Part shown: positions 20,201 through 29,200 of the stretch, one piece after another
Position numbering within the stretch: the first letter of the stretch is position 1
Layout: the number at the start of each line of letters is the position of its first letter
Assembly: GCA_964460795.1 (NCBI GenBank)
Contig: CAYWRU010000007.1
Location: forward strand, 1-64,000
Length of the DNA: 64,000 bases
Origin: CAZOOM01 sp964460795
GTDB taxonomy: Bacteria; Omnitrophota; Omnitrophia; Omnitrophales; Aquincolibacteriaceae
Reading direction: 5' to 3'
Notes under the pieces: model-generated
Seen by the model: the letters and a program-made list of their open reading frames with translations, nothing else
Told to the model about the DNA's origin: nothing
Database searches by the model: none
Translations under genes and position numbers: made by a program

Positions 20201-23200
20201 ATCCTTAAGAAATCAAGGGGACGGCACTCGAAGACCTGCCTCGCCGGTCGGCGGGCGTTCCGAAGTGCGGAATGAGCAGGTATCACAGGCGGACGAAGTG
20301 CGCGAGCTGCTTCGGGCGCTCAACAACATGGCGATAAGCGTGGGTTTTGGAACGGAAGACTATGCGTTGGCACGAAATGAAATCCTTGAAACGCTTCATC
20401 ATCTCTTCGATGAGCTTATGAGGCATCCAACCCCTGAAATAATTCGGGCAGCTTATCGCTTTCTTGAAATGTATTCTCCGGTTTACAAAAGAACAGCCAG
20501 AAAAGCTAATGTGCCCTCCGCGATGGATCCGAAAATTAAAAAAGGAATGGGGCTTTTGCTCCAGCAGCTTCGATCCAACAGCGTGATTCAGACCTCATTT
20601 CTTACGCCCAAGCATCTTGTTCATCCCATCACTAATGGCGCGGCGCTCAAAATGCTTGAAGACTACAGGAAAAAATGGGCGGATATCATGGGGCTTACGG
20701 AAAAATTTAATCCGGATAGTCCCGGACCTTTTTATTGGTCCAAGAATCAGGAGGACACGCTCATGGTTCCGAGTTTAAAAGGGCATGAAGCAAAGGGCGA
20801 GCCCCTGGATGCTAACTTTCTGACGCCGGAGATTTATAAAGAAATTCACGATGAGCTTCAGGGTTTTTCTTCCGACATGGCCAAAAATATTGGCGTCTTA
20901 ATCAGCATGGTTCGATTGAAACAATTCGAAGGGATCGACAAGGTCGTCAGCAAAATCGATAAAACGCAAAAAGACTTCCAGAACTATGTGAATACATGGC
21001 AGAGTCCTGAAGCCAAAAAGTTTAGTCAAGGCGAGGTCATTTCGCTTGATTATCGGAAGCAGGCTCGAGAGTTCGAAAAATGGCATGCCGGCGGGACGCG
21101 TTCCGAGATGCGCTCCGCACTCACCGCCGGTAGCGGTGAGGACAATCACGACATCACTTTGGGGAGTGATGGTCGTTCCGAGATGCGGGAGGGAGTCGAG
21201 AAAGAAGCAAGTCATTTTAGGATCACTGATAATCTGTTGCGATTTTTTGTTTTCGCAGGTCTTGGTATCGTAACGACCTTGTTAGGGGCGGGAATCGAGT
21301 GGTTTTTTGGGCTCTTAGTTCCATTCTTCCTTTTTTATGCTCCACGGATCTTGTTAATAGGAGCGGAATCCAAAGAAGATTTGTCTGCTGAAATACGCAA
21401 TAAGTTTTTTGACTTGTCGGGAATCTCGTCTTCTATGCTTAAAACTCGTCAAGAAGCACTTCGAGAGCAAGGGGTCGTCAAACTCATTGAAGAGACTGTC
21501 GGTCTTAAAATTAAAGCCCTTTATGTTTCAGGTTCTTATCTTTATAAAAAAGCAGGTGATTGGCCGAATGACATTGATTTTGTGCTTGTTGCTGAAGGAA
21601 GACAGTTTGATGAAAAAGTGATTCATTTGGGTGAAAGTTCAAAAGGAGGAGAAAATCCAGATGTTATTTACCTAAAAGATAACAAGCCATTTAAGACTCC
21701 CGATGGAGCCTTGGTTCGTAAATTAGAAATATTAATTATCGGCGAGGGAGTTCTGGCTGGAAAATTACCGGAAAATCTCACATCGACTTCGCTCCTGCAT
21801 ACCCTGGTCAATACACGTCAAAGAGCGTCCGCGGAAATCCTCCAAGGATTGCTGCTTCAGGGGGAACCAGTGATCATTCCTATTCAGAGTGCACGGATAT
21901 TGCTAGGGTTTCAAATCTTTCAGCATGTTGTAGGATCATTTGTCAGGCCCCTTTTGTGGATTTTTTCTCCGACACGAGCTGGACTCAAAAAAATGATTTC
22001 AAGAATCCAAAGTATTGGAATTTACTTGCGATTGCTTAATACATCACTTCAACGAAATCTTTCAGGAAGTAAAGAGTCGCGTTTCGAGGCGCGGACCGAG
22101 CAGCCTATCGAGACATGGAATTCGGATGCTAAGCCCTGGGGTACGGCGAGCGGTGTGATGAATGTGGCGCGAGTTTCAAATAAAGGACTCAGAATTTCAA
22201 AAGAAGCTTTTAAGGGAGAAGATGAAAAGCCGCTCTCTGTCCAAATTATTTTGGGACGGAAGAGCGTTGGCGAGACAGCTTTAACGCTGACTTATAACGG
22301 TGCCCAGTGGGTGATTTCCGTTGAGAAAAAATTCATTCAATCGCAATCCGATTCGCCCGACCCCCTGACCTTGGAACTGCGGCCTGGAAAAACTTTGGGT
22401 GTGGGGTTGAGGCCTCAGAAATGGCTGGGTTCCGAGGATGTTCCGTGGCTCATTGATCAAAAATACGAACTCGATCTCGAAGATATTCAAGTGAGATTGA
22501 CTGTGAATGCCGAGGGCAATGCAGTAACGATCCTTGATACTTCTCTTTCCGGAGTTTATATGAAATCGGCTGACATCCAAAAGCTTCAAGAAAATATTCG
22601 CCGCTCTGAGGTGAGGGTTGATCGAGAAAAAGTCAATCAGGTGGTGGATGATTTGCTGACAGAAGATTTATTTATGCGTCCGGTAAATATTACTGATTAT
22701 CTCTTTTCGATAAGTCCCAAGGCGGATTCTAAGACCCTTGGAATTATTTCCGAGGTTTTCAAAAAGCACGGTCTTCCGGGAATGGGTGAGGGACTGAGTC
22801 TTGATAGTGATAGTCCCGCAATGCAAATAGCCACCGCAGTCATGACCGAACTTGGACGGCGTGATTTTGAAGCTCGAACAGAATTTCAAAAACAGCAGCT
22901 GAAGAGTCCGCATGCTTTAGATTCTCGTTCTGAGGTGCGCGCTAATAAGAAAAGCGGGGAAAGATTTTTGGCTCCAAAGACCGATGGGAATAGATGGGAG
23001 TATCTTGCCAGGATCTTGGGTATAAGGGATCCTAAAACAAAGCAAATTATCCCGCTTGATTTGACTCATGCAGAACGCGCCATGGCCTCCAATAGAATTC
23101 TGTTGGGCAATCTTGAAGAGGCTCTGCGTCTTCATTTTTATGACTTGGCCAGCTCAGGTCTCTACGGCCCCGGATTTTTGGAAACATTATTGTCAAGAGC

Positions 23201-26200
23201 TTTGAGGTCGCCTCACCCGGAAATTCGAAAATTATCGGTGAGCATTTTGGGCGGATATGGACGTGTCGAAACTTTGAATGTGCTTGTGAATCTTCTCAAG
23301 TCAGAAAAAGGGAAAGACACAGGAGTTCACCGCGATGCCATGGAATTAAAAGGACTTGTTGATGCCTTAGAAAACATTGCGATTCGAAAAGATGGGCGTG
23401 AGAGACTTCAAAAACTTTTGAATCTTCCGGAGGATTGGAAGCATGAAGATGTGTATCCGGCAGTGCGTAAACTGGCCGGACTCAAGGAGGAAGTGCTTGA
23501 GCCGCAGGACGCTCAGGTTGAAAGCCAAGACACAGAAAAACGGTCTGAGGTCAGGATTGGAGAGGCGGGGGGGAATTACAGGCAAAAGGCGAGCGAATTT
23601 CTAAAGCATTTAGACGAGGTGGTGAAAATATCGTCAGAGCTGAGTGCAGAACATGTTTATAAGGCCGCGCTTATTTATGCAAAAAGTTCAAAGGATATTC
23701 AAGAGGTCCTGATGGCCATGAGTCCAGAAAATACAGAATCTGCTGATACGGCTGCCATTATCTTCAAAATGCATCAACAAAAGAAGCGTGTGCCGGATCA
23801 AGCCATTCAGGATTATTTTGAAAAAATCCAGCTGGCATTACAGGGGGATGAATTTCAGATTCTCTTGGAAGGGATACGCCAATATCAGCGCCGCGGCCTC
23901 TATCCCCGCCATCCGATCAAAATAAATTTCAAGCGGCCGGCACAGACAAAGCCTGCCCACCAACGTTTTCGCCCCGGCCTTCCACCGGATTTTGGCCGTT
24001 CCGAATTGCGCCGGAGGATTGTGAGTGTTCAGACTTCCGGTTTGATTCAACGATGGAAGACAGTGATTGCAGCAGGGCTTTTGGGGGCTGCAATAACCGT
24101 TGCAGCGGAAACGGCAGTCCAGTTTCACGCCATGCAGAGCCATATCGGGCAGCTTTTGGATCGTGGTTTAAATAGCCAGACATTAATCTCGCATGCCCTG
24201 GAGGCGGAAAAAAGATTCCAAGGAAGGACCGATGATCAGATTATACGCGAGGCCAATGTTACGATCAAAAGCGTGATTGATACCGTATACCGTTCACTGC
24301 CGCCGGAGAAAAAACAGGCCATGCATCGGCTGGCACTTTATGCGCTTAAGATGGAAAGTAACGGTCGCCAAACCATCCAAAGAAATGCGCAGGGTAAGGC
24401 GATTCTAATCGGGGTGGGGCGGTGGCAAAATGAAATTCCGAATTTGGGAGACAGCCCCAAAAATTATCATGCTTATGGATCCGACAAAAGTCCTTCGTAC
24501 GAGCACGGCGATGTCCGTCAAAATAACAAACTCTTTTTGGGCGCCGAGATGGGGCTTGTCTATCCGGTGACAAATGCGGTCAATGGCCGGCTGGAATATG
24601 ATGTTCAGGCGGTCAAGCGTTTTATCGAGGAGGGCATTAAACGCGAGAGTGAAACAAGGCATATTTTAGGAAAAAGTCTTGCTGATAAAGTGCTTTCCAG
24701 TGACAAAATGGATGCCTATTTTGGCATTCTTCAAATTTGGCGCGGCGCTATGACCCGGGGAGGGATTGATCTTTCAACGGTTAGGACTGAAGCGCAAATG
24801 CGGGAATTTTATGAGACCCGGTATCGAAACAAAAGATTTTCTGACTCGGAACGAGCGGTACGGGAAAAGTCCGGAAAATTTTCCGCCGCCTACCACTGGG
24901 CCATGCAAGCGCCTGCTTATTCTCTGGAAACAAAAGACGAAACAACTTCCATAAACATCTATCCCGTTTCTCCCGCCCGTGAAATTAAGATCAATGCCAG
25001 GATCAATGGAATTCAGGGAACCGTGACAAATGCTGCCAAGGTCGCAGTGCCTTCGACGCCTGCGGTAAGTAAAATAACTGAGCGGAGAAGTCTGCAGGAA
25101 CGTGTTCAACAATCTATCGAAAAAGGCCCTGTCGCACGTCCGGAGGCGGCTCAAAAAGGGAAGTCCCGCTCCGAGGTGCGGTATGAGCCTGAGAAATTAA
25201 CCCCAACGCTTGAGGCGGCATGGAAACAAGCAGATCCTGAGAAATCGCATAGTTGGATTTATTTGATAGGTCGAGGCACCCTCTCTTCAGATGCATTAAA
25301 AACTCAGGAGCGCGGCGAATTTCTTAGAAGTCTTGGTTATGATGTTGTGGTAACGGACGAATCTCATGAGGGTCTTTCGGCATGGAATTATAATATCCAA
25401 CCTGGATTAGCGAAGCTTGTTAAGGAGAAAGGGCGTCCTCTTATTATTTCAGATCACTATGTCCAAGATGATGATCCGCTTATTCTTGCGACAAGTCTTC
25501 TCCATTCCATGGTGCATCTGGGCGATCTTCGATTTGTGATGCTTTTTGAACCTCGAAGTACATCCGTTGGCGCATGGCAGTACGCGAAACGTTTGTCTGT
25601 AGCTAACGAGTTATCAGAAATATTTGAGGCAAGACCAGACGTCATGTTTCAAGGGATGACACAAGATGAGTTTGAAACTTGGTTTCGGGCAAACGGTGAG
25701 AAATGGGCAAAGCGTACCGGAGCGGCTGGTGATTTTAAGCAAAAGTTTCTCAAGCGGATTCCAGAACCCGGGGTAGGGAAAACCTTTAGCAATGTTGAGC
25801 AGATGCCTACGGTTCGGATTTTTGAAATTTTTAACGCAGAATTTGGAGGCGATTCACTTGCGCTCATCGATGATCGGATTAAAAACCCTGCGATAGGTGT
25901 CTACTGGGTGAGTGAAGAGGCGATACGTGCTTTACGGGATCCGGCGACCGGATCCTGGAAACCCGGGACAGTCAATATTGAGACTGGAAAACTTCCAAAC
26001 GGGTCACCCGAGATGCGCCAAGCCGTGCTTGCTGATCATTCGGCTGCCTTATTGCCGGAAGTGACCGCTTCGAATGATTGGCAGAGGGAAGTTATACAAA
26101 GAACCGAGAATGCAAAAATTGAAAAAGTTAGGATTTCTGCTTCGACACTTGCGCGGATCACCAAAATTGTTGATGGGAAAACCTACTATCTTTTAGTTCT

Positions 26201-29200
26201 GAACCGCGGGTCTTTAAAAAAAGGCGAATGGAAACTCGCTCCATTCGGAGGAGCTATTGGAGAAATAACCGATGCGGGAATGAGATTTATGAAGCGAGAT
26301 TTCGGCTTGAATGCCAATGATTTTGATGGTGTTACAAAAGCGCTTCGTGACGCAGAAGCGAAGGCGAAAAAGTCAGGCTTAGTAATGACTGATTCAGAGC
26401 GCACAAAAATAGCCGAAACCGCGGAGCGTGATCTTCGCTTTACGATCAAATCTTATAAATTACGAGGTTTTCTGCAATGGCTGGAGGATTGGAAGGGGCG
26501 TGGTTTTGGGCCCCGACTCGAGCTGACTCAGGAAATGGGCGAAGAAACCGGCCTCTTTACGCCTGAGATGTTAGGCAAAGTATTCTCCCGCGCGGAGGTT
26601 CGGAAGCTGGATTTAGGGAGCGTTCTTACAGGATATAATTTTGCGGGTGCAAAAACTGTACTGGGAGAAGCCATCGCTGCCTTGCAGAGCGATGAAGAGA
26701 TCAGAAAAAAACGTCAGTTGGATGATGCGAAGTGGGAAGGGTTGCAAAATATCCCGGGAGCCACCTTTGCTTTATCCTTGCGTCAATACCAAAAGGCATT
26801 AGGTGATATAGGTAAACGAGCAGGGCTTAAAGGACCTAATGTTTTTTATCCTTTCGGGGGGTATGACGCTCATAAGCCCTTTATGCTTGTGCGAGATGCC
26901 ACAAACGTGATTTCTCAGAGCGCAAAGCCTTGGGGTTTACCCAATGATCTTGTTACAGTTCTTGAAGCGCGAGGTCTCCGCGAGGGATTTGGGTATGATC
27001 ATGTTAATACGGAATCTGATTTCCATCATCTTATGCGAGATACAAAGACAGAGGCATTCGGAGGAATTGCGATCGCGCGGATTGTTAACTATTTGGACGG
27101 AAATATTCGAGGGCTATATTATTTCAAGCTCGACGAAAAAGGTCAGCCCGTATTTCTGGATTCGCCTGAACAGACTAACAAGCGAGAAAACTATCAGCAC
27201 GCGGTGGTTGAATTTGATCTCAAAAATGACGATGGCTCTCTCAGGCATGTGCGGTACTGGTACATTCAGGATCGATTAGAAGAAAAAAACCCAAATTACG
27301 AGAGCTTTGTAACGAAACTTGATTTTCAAACATTGTTGCTGCTGGGTATTCCAAAGGAGATCTGGGCCAAGCACTTGTCTGTCGTAATTAGCCAAATTTT
27401 TGATACAGCAAAAATTAATCGGGCTCGCTTTTTGTCGGATAATGGTCAAAGTGGCAGTCATTCAACGGGTGTGAATACTCCAGAAGCTTTGAAAAAAGCG
27501 TTTGGTTCATCATCGCTTAGCTCTTTGTCGCTTTCACGCGGTGTTGCGGTCGGATACTCATCAGGAGTTGTTCCAGATTTCATCTATTATGGTGACGCAG
27601 GCAGGGTAAGTTCATTTACAAGATGGTTCCGCCGCTCTGAAGCGCGGAAGGTGAGTCAGGCGCCGGTCTTGGCTTCGAGTGAGGAAACTCTGCGGAATAG
27701 TTCCGGAACAGCAACTTTCACGGCATCAACCAGATTACCTTCTGGGCTTAAGGATGAGGAGGTACGTTCAATTATAGAAGCGCTCAAACCCAACGTCGAG
27801 AAAGTGCCAGGCACCGGATCGGGGGGCAGTCAGTCAAGGCGGGCGGAGATGCGGCATCCGAGTTCGGATTTCGGATTGCCGATTGTGGAATCCGTCCAAT
27901 CCGCACTCCACACTCCAAAATCCCTGCCTACTGGACAGGCAGGCGCAATGAAAATGCGTTCCGAGGCGCGGAAAATATCGGCGCAAGAAATCATACCCGC
28001 TCTTTATAAAAAAGCAGGGCTTGAATTTAAGCCTCATGAAATCCGAGTGACAGGAAAATCAGAGGAGGGGACATTTGTCCGAACGGCGCTTGCCGATATG
28101 GACGAGATTGTTCGACTTTTCCCGGTATCGAAAGGTAAATCTGAAAAAATTATTGATGCAGGGCATGGCGATGGGGCATTTTTGATCTTGCTGGCGCATG
28201 CTTTCCCAGAAGCTGAATTGATAGGCGTCGAGTTGGACCCTGAGCTTTATGCGAGGAGTTTAAAACTGGTTACGGCAGCAGAAAGCGAAGGGCTGATTCG
28301 GAAAGGCCAAATCCGTTTATATAACGATAATTTCAACACGCCAGAATTTGAAAGATATTTCAAGTCCGCGGATGCTGTGTATTACTACTCCTCAGGAACC
28401 ACGGCGGTTGATCAGCTAGCAAAAACTATTTTGAAAAACTTAAAACCGGGCGGCGAGGTGGTGGAATATGGACCGGAAGAATTAGGAAAAGAACTTAAAC
28501 AAAAGGAAGGTGTTTTTGGAGAGCGGACCCTTGAGTTTGATCCGACTGCGGAAAGTAATGTTTTTACCCGCATCCATGTCTATTCCCGCCTATACAAGAT
28601 TCATTTGAAGCAGTTGGCCCGCGATACGTGGTTATCCCAACGGGAAGACGGAAAAGAATTCACTTTTCAGGTGTTAGAACCCACGCCTGAATTGATCAAT
28701 GAGCACTATGAGGATTTTTTTGAGCTCACTCCTGGGGCCTTGCTCGATGAACAGGTTGTTCAGCGGAGAGCACAGCCTATTCCGGACTGGGAAGCTTTCG
28801 TGAGATATCTCAAACAAGAATGGGATGCTGAGCCCAGGGACTCCATCTTGTTAGTGGCGGACGCGCATATTATGGGTATTTATATATTTAAAAAACGTCC
28901 GAATGAAAGTTTATTTAGTTATGCTGAAATTCTTGAAAAATATAAAGGTTCGGGAGCCATTGATGTGATCTTTCAAGATGTCAAAGAGAGGTATTTAGAA
29001 AATGACGAAACTGCGAAAGTCTCGGCTTTCATTACGCGCGATCATGAGCGTGCAAAGAAAAATGATGACTTAAAATTAAGGACGCTCCAAGAACTGCGTT
29101 CCGATTTGGGAATCAATAGCGTAGTCACAATCGAAACGCTCTCAAGCCCTCGCGCTGAAATTCGCAAAGATGGGGTGGAATTGAACGAGCCGCTTATGGT

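Noticed and set aside
21362..21400. SAEIR in the nucleotidyltransferase module as another boundary motif
   Set aside because: It lies within a predicted helix directly after the membrane segments, not at a module junction, and lacks the first arginine.
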